Shown here one piece after another: positions 27,959-36,693 of a stretch of 64,000 nt of DNA (position 1 is its first letter; every line of letters begins with the position of its first letter). A model generated the notes under the pieces. It had not been told where the DNA came from and did no database searches. It worked only from the letters and a program-made list of their open reading frames with translations. The stretch lies in NCBI RefSeq assembly GCF_947632445.1, contig NZ_CANRPM010000006.1:1-64000 (forward strand), in the 5' to 3' direction. A program made the position numbers and the translations under genes. Source of the DNA: an uncultured Bacteroides sp. GTDB lineage: Bacteria; Bacteroidota; Bacteroidia; Bacteroidales; Bacteroidaceae.

Positions 27959-29731
27959 ATATTTCTCGAATATTTTTATCTGTTCTGCATCGTTCATATC
28001 TATTACTCCATACCAGCTTGAGTCAAGTAGCATGTCTTTTCCATATGTTTTTTCAGAGATCAGATTCATAGGAAATAATGTTTTTACATCATTCTTGGAA
28101 TAGAAATTGCGCACCATGTCTTCTATCTCTTTTGTATGTTTTTTGTCTTTACGAGAAGTCTTGAAGTACGTAATTAAGTCATCCACATCCCTCTTCTCTG
28201 CAGCAAAACCATACTTAGCCCATGTATATCCACCTACATCAATATTTGCATGAACATTAATTTTTGCAATACCAGCCTTTTTGTATTCTTTGTAAAAACA
28301 TGAAAGGACTTTTTTAGAAATACCTCTGCCTTGTAAATCTTTAGGTAAAATGAATAAACTATGTTGCACTTCCTTGTATTTGGAACTACCTGCAAAAAAA
28401 CGGATTAAACGGAATTCTTCACCATTATGTTCACCTATGTAAGACAATTCTACATTTCCTCTCAAGTTGACCTCAATGCTTCGTTTGGTTATATTTATCT
28501 TATTTTCTTTAAATAAATCAGATAGTGTTTTATCTATTGATATTAAATCAACTCCACTGATTGCACTTTTATTGAACCCGGAAACAGTACTCTCTCCTTC
28601 AAAAGAAAACCCATTATTTTTCAACTGCTTTAATGTAGATTTGTCAAACTTGAATGGTTTTGTCGATACAGGAACTTGCTTCATTGACTTTCCATTAATG
28701 TATGACGGATTATCTTTGATAAAATACGGCAGTGTTCCTCTATCCTTAGCCTTTTCTATGCGGTAAGCATTTGTTCCCACCCACTGCTTGAAACTATCCG
28801 GCACATCCTTTACTTCATTTACACTTTTTGTAGAAACATCACTCCGTCCGTCCCACGCCCAAAACTCTTCTTCCGTTTTGAGGATTGGTATCTTGTAGCA
28901 ACGGCACAGTGGGTGCCAACCAGTCCAAACAAAATCCTTCGGGTACTTTCCGGCAAGATGGTCGCAAATGTCGGAGAACGGCTCTCCGTTCAAGGTGTGA
29001 TTCCCGCTCAATTTGATTTCATAGCCAACCACAAAATCCATTTGTTTCCAACGTTCGTTTTCGGCAGTTCGGTAAGCCATATTGATTTCAGATGCGGCCA
29101 AACGGATAGAACGGTATTCGCAGTCGAGTGCTGTGCTTGCTCTGCCAAATTTCTCTTTATAATCCTTTTGTAGTTGTGGGAAGTCGAGCAGGTATTTAGA
29201 TATACGTTTGCTCAATGTGACGGCACTCATACCTTTTTCGATGGCGCAAGATATAGCATCCTCCAGCTCTTTTTTGTAAACGACAGACTGGTTCCATAGC
29301 TTTTCTGAAACATTAAAACCTTTATCTTTTCGGTTCTGGAAAGCTTTCAAAGCATCAGAGTTTGCTTGATATAAGACTTTGTATTTTTTCCCGTCAACTT
29401 TAGCATTGTAAGCCTTTAGAACTTTATTTGCCATCAAGTCTTGCGCCTCATTGCTGTTCTTCCATTCGTCACTGGTACCACGATAAATAACCGCTTCTAT
29501 ATCATCAACAAATCTTTTTTGTATTTCGTCTATTCTCCTGTTTGTTTCAGGATAGCCAGAGAAACTGAAAGGGTCTTCGCTAATGTCATCAATACCCAAG
29601 CTATCAACCAGCTTTGCGGCTTCCATATTCAGCGTGTCATAAACAGACTCAATAAGCGAAATATATTTAGCCAACCGTTTATTCAGTTCGTCGTACTTGT
29701 TCTTTTGGCTGGGTATTTTGGGTTTTGCCAT
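27947..29731 (-). CDS. Minor head protein (gp7/MuF-like) fused to a GNAT-like domain
   Basis: Residues 1-300 form a phage minor head domain with the conserved end DICDHLAGKYPKDFVWTGWH, then PLCRCYKIPIL, as in SPP1 gp7/MuF-type proteins that enter the capsid. Residues about 430-594 add a module with an acetyltransferase-like core: HSLFILPKDLQGRGISKKVL carries the QxxGxS-type acetyl-CoA loop, followed by NVHANIDVGGYTWAKYGF, like the final GNAT strands. Such C-terminal extensions on minor head proteins are known as enzyme or toxin cargo. Whether it acts in the virion or in the host is unknown. Confidence 0.75.
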   Translation of the reverse strand: MAKPKIPSQKNKYDELNKRLAKYISLIESVYDTLNMEAAKLVDSLGIDDISEDPFSFSGYPETNRRIDEIQKRFVDDIEAVIYRGTSDEWKNSNEAQDLMANKVLKAYNAKVDGKKYKVLYQANSDALKAFQNRKDKGFNVSEKLWNQSVVYKKELEDAISCAIEKGMSAVTLSKRISKYLLDFPQLQKDYKEKFGRASTALDCEYRSIRLAASEINMAYRTAENERWKQMDFVVGYEIKLSGNHTLNGEPFSDICDHLAGKYPKDFVWTGWHPLCRCYKIPILKTEEEFWAWDGRSDVSTKSVNEVKDVPDSFKQWVGTNAYRIEKAKDRGTLPYFIKDNPSYINGKSMKQVPVSTKPFKFDKSTLKQLKNNGFSFEGESTVSGFNKSAISGVDLISIDKTLSDLFKENKINITKRSIEVNLRGNVELSYIGEHNGEEFRLIRFFAGSSKYKEVQHSLFILPKDLQGRGISKKVLSCFYKEYKKAGIAKINVHANIDVGGYTWAKYGFAAEKRDVDDLITYFKTSRKDKKHTKEIEDMVRNFYSKNDVKTLFPMNLISEKTYGKDMLLDSSWYGVIDMNDAEQIKIFEKYLFR

Positions 29732-29805
29732 CGTCTCTTTTCAAATCTGTCACATACATCCATGTTCAGGAACATGCTACGCTTCTGAAATGGACATTTG
29801 CACAT
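29683..29805 (-). CDS. Possible small Cys-containing ORF before the minor head gene
   Basis: An ATG at 29805 opens a 40-residue frame (MCKCPFQKRSMFLNMDVC...) that overlaps the first 49 bases of the minor head gene. The CxC and later Cys could bind metal. I have no other evidence for its use. Confidence 0.25.
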   Translation of the reverse strand: MCKCPFQKRSMFLNMDVCDRFEKRRWQNPKYPAKRTSTTN

Positions 29806-29852
29806 GAAGTATTCACCATTCCTTCAACTTGAACTTTCATAATATTTAAGCC

Positions 29853-29880
29853 AGCAGTGTAAGCTTCGGCTTACACTGCT
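29853..29880. terminator. Perfect 12-bp hairpin with TTCG loop
   Basis: AGCAGTGTAAGC and GCTTACACTGCT flank the tetraloop TTCG. The plus strand continues TTTTA; both flanking genes read leftward, where the T run is weak. It may be a processing or attenuator hairpin between the head-fibre-like and minor head genes. Confidence 0.6.
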
Positions 29881-29925
29881 TTTACTTATTCTACAACTTG
29901 GCAGATAAGTTACCTATAAAATCAA

Positions 29926-30453
29926 TTATTCTTCGGGACTATATGTACCGGTAATATCCGCAGTGCTTTCATCATCCAAATGTGCCTTACCTGAAATGAC
30001 AGTTCCGGTAATGTTCAGCTCAATGGACGTGATTTTTGCACCATTTTTTCCGACATCTCCTTTTAAATTCTTGAAGTCGAAGTTGAGACTACCATCTTCC
30101 AATGATACTTCTACGCTCGGTACGCCTGCATTGGCATCCACGCTTGCCGTAGCTTTAGTGACAGTTTGACCACTGTTCCCGCCTTCCTGATATGCAATTA
30201 CCATCTTAGCAGCCTTAACCTGTGTCTTGCTGATGATGCGTATCATCATGCCGACTGGTACATCGAGGTCAAACACGCGTTTATGTGAATCAAAATTTAA
30301 CTTGTCGTAAGCAATAGGTTCCATATCTGGCATATGCCGGTACAGAATCAAGTCATCGACTGTACCGTTATCTACTTGGATAACACACTTACCTTCTGAT
30401 ACAAAGTCAGCTACATATAGCCCTTCTTTTTCAATAAATTCAATGTCTTTCAT
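29926..30453 (-). CDS. Head fibre-like structural protein
   Basis: The 175-residue protein is beta-rich, with a Gly-rich segment ([21 protein letters not shown]) resembling phage head fibre proteins (phi29 gp8.5-type) found in Bacteroides phages. It lies between portal and minor head genes. Surface decoration of the capsid is the likely role. The family call is moderate. Confidence 0.5.
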   Translation of the reverse strand: MKDIEFIEKEGLYVADFVSEGKCVIQVDNGTVDDLILYRHMPDMEPIAYDKLNFDSHKRVFDLDVPVGMMIRIISKTQVKAAKMVIAYQEGGNSGQTVTKATASVDANAGVPSVEVSLEDGSLNFDFKNLKGDVGKNGAKITSIELNITGTVISGKAHLDDESTADITGTYSPEE

Positions 30454-30465
30454 TTTTCTGTTTTT

Positions 30466-31872
30466 TTAGTCTGTGATTCTATCTTCAAATATATTGCTTA
30501 TCCTGCTTTTGGAAGCCTCTGCATCTTCTTTCTGGATTTGCTCCAAAGTCTTTTCAGCGTCATTGGAATAGCCGGCCATTTCGATAGATTCAAGCTGACT
30601 GAAAATCGCTTTGCCTCCATTCCCTTTTTGCAGACGAGTAATCATGGCCGTTTCATCATTCTGTATAAATGGGGTAATGATGTGTTCTACCTCGACATTA
30701 TCCACTTCTTTTTCCCAGGCTGTATTCATCATTTTCAGGAACTGCTTGATAACGCTGCATTCACGTTCAAAGAACTCAATCCAGGGGCCACTTTCGTCTC
30801 CTACTTTCAGATGGGCATCAGTCAGCAACATTTGTCTTGCGTCATAACCGATGCTACCAAGTGATTTCATGTTCTCAAACGATACATCTGGCATCTGTGA
30901 CTGCATGAAGAATAACTTAAGCAATGTATCCACATGGTACTTTAAAGCCTCAATGGCTTGGTTCCAAGAGACGTAAGCAATATCCCCTCCGTTTTTAATC
31001 TGATAGACCCTGCGGCTTTCTCCCTTATTATCATTGCCAACCAAATCTCCGACTACCTTCAGTATAGGCGATGAATTGTAGGCGATCACATCGCTGTTTC
31101 GAGACAAGGTGTATTCAATTTCCTCCCGGATGTGCGAAAGTCCGTGATAGATGGGCTCAGGCCTGCAAGCATACGCACCGGGTATCTTGAGTAGCTTAAC
31201 GGGTTCAGATGCCATAAGTTCCCAACCATTACCTGCCTGTTTCCACATGTAGTGACGATTTGCGGTGTAGGTTTCAAAATAGACTATTTCGACATCCTTC
31301 ACCTTTTTCTTGTATTGGAATGACATAGCCAACATATCGCCAAGCTCATCAATCAGCGGATATAGCAATACTCCGTCCATCGGAGAGTATGTTTTGCACT
31401 TTAGTTTGTAATCGCTTTCGAAGCCATACAAGGTATTCTTCTTTTGGACAACATACCAGATAGTAAATATCTCACAGGAAGCGAAATAAGCCACACCACG
31501 TTTGATGTTCTCAGAATCAATACGCGCATACTTGTAGATGGCTTCGATAGCCTTGGCGATTTGTTGTCTGATCTCATAGCCTTTCGTGTTGTGATAAAAA
31601 CGCTTAACAGGGATGGCGTACATGAATTCCGTCATTCGTTTGGTAAGCAACTTTTCAAGGCCAATGTAAATGCGAGAAGCTTTTTCGACAATGCCGTCGG
31701 ACCGTTCCTTGTCTTTTCGGCTGCAATGGTCTTGAACAATATTATGCTTGGTAGGTTCATAGTCTGTTATCAACTTGTCCCATCTGGGTATGTCAATGCT
31801 CTTTTGTTTGAGGTCATTGATGATGTCAGTTGCGTTTCTTGACAGGTCGAGTATAGCGGTTATTGCGTCCAT
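30466..31872 (-). CDS. Portal protein
   Basis: The 468-residue protein is the portal: an N-terminal helical region, a central part (WKQAGNGWELMASEPVKLLKIP, then YHGLSHIREEIEYTLS) and a Glu/Asp-rich C-terminus, typical of SPP1-like portals. It lies just before the minor head gene, as in SPP1. It forms the dodecameric DNA gate and binds terminase; the terminase genes are 3 kb to the right with the antirepressor and toxin-antitoxin genes in between. Confidence 0.85.
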   Translation of the reverse strand: MDAITAILDLSRNATDIINDLKQKSIDIPRWDKLITDYEPTKHNIVQDHCSRKDKERSDGIVEKASRIYIGLEKLLTKRMTEFMYAIPVKRFYHNTKGYEIRQQIAKAIEAIYKYARIDSENIKRGVAYFASCEIFTIWYVVQKKNTLYGFESDYKLKCKTYSPMDGVLLYPLIDELGDMLAMSFQYKKKVKDVEIVYFETYTANRHYMWKQAGNGWELMASEPVKLLKIPGAYACRPEPIYHGLSHIREEIEYTLSRNSDVIAYNSSPILKVVGDLVGNDNKGESRRVYQIKNGGDIAYVSWNQAIEALKYHVDTLLKLFFMQSQMPDVSFENMKSLGSIGYDARQMLLTDAHLKVGDESGPWIEFFERECSVIKQFLKMMNTAWEKEVDNVEVEHIITPFIQNDETAMITRLQKGNGGKAIFSQLESIEMAGYSNDAEKTLEQIQKEDAEASKSRISNIFEDRITD

Positions 31873-31917
31873 AAAATTTGTTTTAAGTACGGTATAGCTT
31901 CATACCGGTAATGAATG

Positions 31918-32646
31918 TTATTTCGATAGGAGTTTATCAATAAAGTAAATCTGCCCTTTTCCTGTTACTTTAGTGGTAGTAGTTACCAATACCACTCCAT
32001 CAGGTTTTGTTATGGAAGTCTGTTTTAGCTCAAACAATCCAAGTTCCATTGATTTTTGGGTAGGCTGATTGTAGTATTGTCCTTTTGAACATAGATAGCC
32101 ATTTTCTCTCATCCATGAAAAAAGTCTGTTTTGTCCGATAGATACTCCATTCTGCTGGAGTATTTTTGCCAGTTCGGCAACAAGGCATGATCGCTGGGAA
32201 GTTGAAACAGCATCGGCGAACAAGACTTTAGGCTTGTCTTTCTCAATCTTTTTCTGTTGTTCTTCAATTTGATTCGCCTGATTGGCTGCCAACAGCAACG
32301 CTTCGCTAAATGTGGATGGGATTTTGAATCCTCCATTTTTTACAGTGTTTTCGCATTCTATGAAATACTTTCTCGCTCTTTTCCCTTGTTCATTATTCTC
32401 TATCATTGAAAGCTCCTTGGCCATACTTATAGAAAGAGCGTACTCTATTCTCGTGGTAGCACCTATTTCTCGCTCCACAATTTCGGGGAATGATTGAAAA
32501 TCAACTCTTTCAATGAAATCATACTTGTCAATTCTGTCCTTAATCCATGTGGAGAAATCTCTTTTACTACATAAGAAGCAATGTAGGTCACGTGCATTTA
32601 CAGCTTTTTTGCCATTAGTTTCTTTAATTGGAATTAACTCGTCCAT
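31918..32646 (-). CDS. AntA/AntB-type antirepressor with KilAC-like C-terminus
   Basis: The N-terminal 110 residues match the AntA/AntB antirepressor domain (LHCFLCSKRDFSTWIKDRI, then YALSISMAKELSMIENNEQG). The C-terminal half matches the KilAC/ANT module (AELAKILQQNGVSIGQNRLF, then WMRENGYLCSKG). Such proteins relieve repression by CI-type repressors. Placement between portal and toxin-antitoxin genes is unusual; a Bacteroides-type -7 box (32690-32697) lies upstream. Confidence 0.85.
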   Translation of the reverse strand: MDELIPIKETNGKKAVNARDLHCFLCSKRDFSTWIKDRIDKYDFIERVDFQSFPEIVEREIGATTRIEYALSISMAKELSMIENNEQGKRARKYFIECENTVKNGGFKIPSTFSEALLLAANQANQIEEQQKKIEKDKPKVLFADAVSTSQRSCLVAELAKILQQNGVSIGQNRLFSWMRENGYLCSKGQYYNQPTQKSMELGLFELKQTSITKPDGVVLVTTTTKVTGKGQIYFIDKLLSK

Positions 32647-32689
32647 AACATTGTTCCGTACTCCTTCATACGGTGATTGGGTTATGGTG

Positions 32690-32697
32690 CAAAGTTA
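32690..32697 (-). promoter_or_regulatory. -7 box for the antirepressor gene
   Basis: Minus-strand TAACTTTG, identical to the tape measure -7 box; the -33 region is unclear. Confidence 0.5.
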
Positions 32698-32837
32698 ATA
32701 AATATGTTTGAAAATCATCACAATTAAATAATAAAAAACGTAACTACAGAATGTAATCACGCTGATATTAAAAGTCAGTGATTTAAATTACAAACCAAAC
32801 ATAGCAAGATGTTCTTTCGTTTCATTAGGGCTGTTTT

Positions 32838-33372
32838 TCAAAGTTGAACTTGTATGTCAAGTTTTCCCCCAAGTCCTTTCGTTACAATGTCATAAAGCGT
32901 GGAGAGAGTAAGGTTACTTTCCTCCATTTCAACTTTAGAGATAAAAGACCGTTCTTTCCCTATTTTCTCTGCAAGCTCGCTTTGTGTCATTTTTTTTTGC
33001 TTCACGTGCGTTACAGACTATTTGTCCTACGCAATAAGCATAAGCCTCCTTGTGAAATTCCTCACGCTCGGGAGACCCTATTTTGCCATACTTCTCGTCA
33101 AGTATGGCGTCAAAGCTGCCAATGTTATTTTTTTCTGCATAATATTCTTTTTTAAGTTCCAATGCTTTTTTAATTTCACTTTCCGGCGTCTTTTGCGTTT
33201 TCTTCTGAAACCCGTTGAACAGCATCACGATGTTGCCTTCATCGAATAAAAAGAATGCACAGTAAATATTACCGTCGTAAGACGATCTAATTTCATAAAT
33301 GCCGTCACGGATAAATTTTACAAACTTCTCACTTATCCGTTCCTGTATTTTGAGCAACTTATCTTCTTTCAT
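32838..33372 (-). CDS. HigB-like toxin and HigA-like antitoxin, fused and frame-disrupted
   Basis: The frame from ATG 33372 encodes a HigB/RelE-type toxin (YDGNIYCAFFLFDEGNIVML) and continues without stop into the start of a HigA-type antitoxin (SFDAILDEKYGKIGSPEREEF). At a run of nine A (32990-32998) the frame leaves the expected one. The HTH (MTQSELAEKIGKERSFISKV) is intact in the +1 frame, 32838-32990, and could use its own ATG. Removing one A restores a fusion. It may be a natural toxin-antitoxin fusion with transcriptional slippage, or a broken module. It closes the DUF4160/DUF2442 operon. Confidence 0.7.
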
Positions 33373-33385
33373 CAAAGAAGAAAAA

Positions 33386-33787
33386 TCAGACTGATGCTAG
33401 TTCGCATCCGATAGAGTGGATTGTATGCAATATCTCATCGAAACGCTCTTTTGATGGTTTTTTTGTACCATTGGCGTATGCAGCAAGCAAGCTTTGCTGA
33501 ATCCCCATACGCCTTGCTATTGCCGACAGGTTCAGTTCTGGATGTGAAAGCAGTATCTTTGATATTCCTGTTGGTTCGGGGTCGTCATATTCAAAACTTT
33601 CAAAAGAAACATCCTCGTCCAATTTTTCCCAACGTATTCCGAAAGCGTTTATCTCGTATTCGTTGCGTTCTTTGTCTGATGCTGACAATAAACGGCGATA
33701 ATATAACAGAGACTGCCATAAAGTACGCCCGTCATCAGTTAATCCGTAAATGCGGTTGTCTTCAAACCAAATTTTCGTTATTTTCAT
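33386..33787 (-). CDS. DUF2442-domain protein fused to XRE-like HTH
   Basis: The first 80 residues resemble DUF2442 (DNRIYGLTDDGRTLWQSLLY). Residues about 80-133 form an XRE-like HTH (LNLSAIARRMGIQQSLLAAYA). DUF2442-HTH fusions are antitoxin-like. It starts on the last base of the upstream DUF2442 gene (1-base overlap), so the two are co-translated. Confidence 0.75.
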   Translation of the reverse strand: MKITKIWFEDNRIYGLTDDGRTLWQSLLYYRRLLSASDKERNEYEINAFGIRWEKLDEDVSFESFEYDDPEPTGISKILLSHPELNLSAIARRMGIQQSLLAAYANGTKKPSKERFDEILHTIHSIGCELASV

Positions 33788-34020
33788 TATGCGGCAGTTC
33801 CTATTTCATACAAGAATTCAGGAGCCAAATCCGCCCCATTAGCCCATTCTATTGTGACATGTGTCAATCCGTATTGGATGAATTTATCCTTATCCAGCAA
33901 TTCCCCAAACACTTCTCCTGTAAGGTATGGTTTTAAATCAACCTTTTTTTTGCTTCCGTCACTGAAAGTTACAAGAAGCTCATAATCTCTGATATAATCT
34001 ACATCTACTACTCGTAACAT
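33787..34020 (-). CDS. DUF2442 protein
   Basis: The 77-residue product matches DUF2442 (VDYIRDYELLVTFSDGSKKK, ending IEWANGADLAPEFLYE). DUF2442 partners DUF4160 in predicted toxin-antitoxin pairs. The pair overlaps or abuts (6-base gap), with the DUF2442-HTH fusion and HigBA remnant following. The function is not established. Confidence 0.8.
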   Translation of the reverse strand: MLRVVDVDYIRDYELLVTFSDGSKKKVDLKPYLTGEVFGELLDKDKFIQYGLTHVTIEWANGADLAPEFLYEIGTAA

Positions 34021-34026
34021 AAGCGT

Positions 34027-34284
34027 TTATTTTAAAGGTTCTATGTTATCAATCTTATCGCCTCTTTGGGCTTTTTCCCATAAAGAAAGGATTTCAGCCT
34101 CGTGCAAATCCATCCATTGATTGACTTTGGCTATTACCTTTGCCGGAGCTTGTCCGTCCACAATCCTATCCAATACGCTGATGGAACATTCATAGTTTCC
34201 ATAGGTGAAATGAATATGCGGAGGATTATGGTCTCTCCAATACAAACTGATTATTATTCCAAAAAATCGGCATATTTCCGGCAT
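34027..34284 (-). CDS. DUF4160 protein (putative toxin)
   Basis: The 85-residue product matches DUF4160, with the characteristic WRDHNPPHIHFTYGNYEC. It is the first gene of a five-part toxin-antitoxin-like operon preceded by a promoter whose spacer is a perfect palindrome (34317-34338). DUF4160 is generally taken as the toxin-like partner of DUF2442. Confidence 0.8.
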   Translation of the reverse strand: MPEICRFFGIIISLYWRDHNPPHIHFTYGNYECSISVLDRIVDGQAPAKVIAKVNQWMDLHEAEILSLWEKAQRGDKIDNIEPLK

Positions 34285-34310
34285 GATAGTTCTTTTTTTG
34301 TTTTGCCATA

Positions 34311-34342
34311 CAAAGATAGGATATAAATTTATATCCTACAAA
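34311..34342 (-). promoter_or_regulatory. Palindromic operator-promoter of the DUF4160 operon
   Basis: Minus-strand TTTG (34339-34342) and TATCTTTG (34311-34318) frame a spacer made of a perfect 22-bp palindrome, half-site TAGGATATAAA (34317-34338). A bound repressor would block the promoter; the DUF2442-HTH protein is a candidate. Confidence 0.8.
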
Positions 34343-34769
34343 TATTTTCCCGCTTTTTCTTTGCCGTTCCAAAAAATATTCTTCCCTTTGCGGTGTTCAA
34401 CATATCATCAGTAAATGCAGGTCGTGAACTTGCATACGTGCAGGTTATTTTTATGACCTCACTTAAAATATTAGGTGCTATCGTACCCCCGTGTGAAGTA
34501 TTAATGTACTCACAGCATTTTCGAGATGTGTTGAACAGCGGGAAAGGCGATGGCACTTTTTAATTTTAAGTAGATGCAGGGCAACCACATCGGGCACTAC
34601 TTGATTCTTTTCTTTCATAATTTCTTCATTTTGCAAATTTATAAAATAAAAAAATACGGAACTCGCTTTGAATCCCGTATTTCTATTTACACAAAATATT
34701 TTATAGCTCTAAAACAGAAATGCACCGACTTTCACAAGCCAGTACATCTAAATGATGAGCAATGAATAA
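34343..34769. other. Intergenic region with terminator, promoter and a doubtful short ORF
   Basis: A minus-strand terminator follows the terminase gene (AAATACGG at 34652-34659 with CCGTATTT at 34675-34682, then a T-rich run). A minus-strand TAAATTTG box lies at 34634-34641, and a 46-residue frame (MKEKNQVVPDVVALHLL...) starts downstream of it. I do not trust this frame. Nothing else is seen. Confidence 0.4.
34644..34682 (-). terminator. Terminator after terminase large subunit gene
   Basis: Eight-bp stem (34652-34659 with 34675-34682) and, on the minus strand, a run of seven T. Confidence 0.75.
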
Positions 34770-36284
34770 TCATAAAACATCTTTGAGTATTTCTCCTTCA
34801 TTAATAGGCGTGTAATCTTTAGGATAAAATGTATTGGCCAGCGCATCTCCCCAGTCAGGAGAACGTTTTATGCGTTCCTTGATTTTGTCTTTAGGTTCAA
34901 TGATGATGCTGCCATTACTTTGGAACTTCCAGTGTATTTCGGTCAATTCCTCCATGAGTTTATCACAGGGTGGAATAGCAGCACCAAACCCATTTTTGGG
35001 ATTTAACCAATCACGAACAGCCCAGAATAGATACGCTCTCATATTAGCAAAGGTATATTGTCCGGTAATGTCATTCAACCCGGATGCACTTTCCGAGAAC
35101 TTGCAAGAGTAAACATTTGCGTAGTTCAGTTCTTCAAGTCTTGAAAACACTCCGGCTCCTTCGCCGATAGTATCAACAAAAGCTTTTGTATCTTTATTCT
35201 TAACATATTGTATAACCATTCCTACAACGTGCATATGGTCGGCACGACCGGAGGACTGGTGAACTTCAAACTTTGGTATGTAGTTACCGTATCGTGGGCA
35301 TAAAACACTATCATCACGCCCCATACCTGCGACATCGACACCAAGGCGGCAGGACTTAACAGGGATGAAATTTTCATCTTCAAGTTTTTTCCATCTTTCA
35401 TTGGCGATTTCAACCCATTCGTATGGTATCAAGACATTTTCCGCAACTTTGGGGAACATACCAAGTACCTTTACACGAAATAGGTCATTTGGCCTATACA
35501 GTCGATCTTCCCATTTGAAGTCACCTTGCCCTTCGTCGAAATCGTTCGATTGTATGGGGGAGCACCATGTTTCAACTTTGTCCTTCACCCATTCATAGTT
35601 AACTTGGCCAGGTATCACTTCTTTTTTTGATACGACATTTTCAGCATTAAGAGAGTTCAATCTAAATTTAGAAAATCGCTCGGATTTCATGGCACGAGCA
35701 GCATATCCCGTTGTGATGTTTGGATTGAATACTATAAGCAGCCGTGAGTTACCTTGCAGGTTGCCTTCAATGGCATTATAGATGATTTCAGATACACCTG
35801 AAGCCTCAGTTACTGCGAACATCGTGTTTACGGCATGAAAACCGGACCAAGCTTCTGTTGCGCTATCATCTGCCTTAAATCCTGTTAGAAACCATTCTTC
35901 ATATTGTGTTCGAATATCATCTCCAACCAAACGACCGGGAAGCACTTCGGCGTTTCTCAACAACCTTCGTACTTCTGGTGTCATAATATTATGGACTTGT
36001 CTTCCGGTTGGAGCGGTCATAGCTACCTTAGTGTTTTTAGTTAGTTTACCAGTGTTGTCAAATCTTGGTGTAAGGTAAAAAAAACACAAACAAGCGCAAG
36101 CAGACACAAAATCTTTGCCACGTGCAGTTCCTGAAGCAACTGCTGTCATTGGATTAAATTGTACAGATGAAATGATATTCTGTTGTTCCTGATCCAGCCT
36201 TGCTTTTAAAACATCACGCACAAATTTATTCCAATCTGCACGCCATAATTTCATATATAGCTTTGCCTTTTCTACGTTTTTCAT
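34770..36284 (-). CDS. Terminase large subunit
   Basis: The 504-residue protein packages DNA into the capsid. Visible motifs: a Walker-A variant SGTARGKD (about residues 52-59), RLLIVFNPN as Walker B/C region, and nuclease Asp motifs GVDVAGMGRDDSV and VDTIGEGAGVF. ATG at 36284 overlaps the stop of the small subunit gene. It is followed by a terminator, and the gap to the toxin-antitoxin operon is 0.5 kb. Confidence 0.9.
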   Translation of the reverse strand: MKNVEKAKLYMKLWRADWNKFVRDVLKARLDQEQQNIISSVQFNPMTAVASGTARGKDFVSACACLCFFYLTPRFDNTGKLTKNTKVAMTAPTGRQVHNIMTPEVRRLLRNAEVLPGRLVGDDIRTQYEEWFLTGFKADDSATEAWSGFHAVNTMFAVTEASGVSEIIYNAIEGNLQGNSRLLIVFNPNITTGYAARAMKSERFSKFRLNSLNAENVVSKKEVIPGQVNYEWVKDKVETWCSPIQSNDFDEGQGDFKWEDRLYRPNDLFRVKVLGMFPKVAENVLIPYEWVEIANERWKKLEDENFIPVKSCRLGVDVAGMGRDDSVLCPRYGNYIPKFEVHQSSGRADHMHVVGMVIQYVKNKDTKAFVDTIGEGAGVFSRLEELNYANVYSCKFSESASGLNDITGQYTFANMRAYLFWAVRDWLNPKNGFGAAIPPCDKLMEELTEIHWKFQSNGSIIIEPKDKIKERIKRSPDWGDALANTFYPKDYTPINEGEILKDVL

Positions 36285-36631
36285 CAATCTTCAGGGTCAT
36301 CAGGCAGCTCCTGCATCAATTGCTCAAATGGATTGACATTGACATCCTGTTCAACTCGCTCTACATAACCACGTTTCTTTCCCTTGGTTTTCAAGTAGAA
36401 TATGATAGCAGTTAAATCATCATTGTTAATTGCAGAAAATAATTTTGATTCTACAATATCAATGGTTTCCTCTTCAATCTCTTCAGCACGTTCCTTGAAC
36501 TTAGGATCGTTATCTCTCCATTTATAGTAGCAAGACCTTGTAATGCCTACCTGCTGACAGGCATAAGAGACAATCCCATGACTTTTACGGAAATATTCCA
36601 GGAACATTTCTTGCCTTTGTTTCTTCTTCAT
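36284..36631 (-). CDS. Terminase small subunit-like HTH protein
   Basis: The 115-residue protein has an N-terminal HTH (YACQQVGITRSCYYKWRDND) and a charged helical tail, as in small terminase subunits that recognise the packaging site. Directly upstream of, and overlapping, the large subunit. The phage's cos/pac sequence was not identified. Confidence 0.75.
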   Translation of the reverse strand: MKKKQRQEMFLEYFRKSHGIVSYACQQVGITRSCYYKWRDNDPKFKERAEEIEEETIDIVESKLFSAINNDDLTAIIFYLKTKGKKRGYVERVEQDVNVNPFEQLMQELPDDPED

Positions 36632-36693
36632 ATCGTATATACTTTACGCAATTAATCCTCCAAACAAAATGTAGTGGAGGATGAATTGCAGGA

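Noticed and set aside
34329..34556. Minus-strand 75-codon frame beside the DUF4160 operon
   Set aside because: It includes promoter and palindrome sequence and no recognisable protein pattern.
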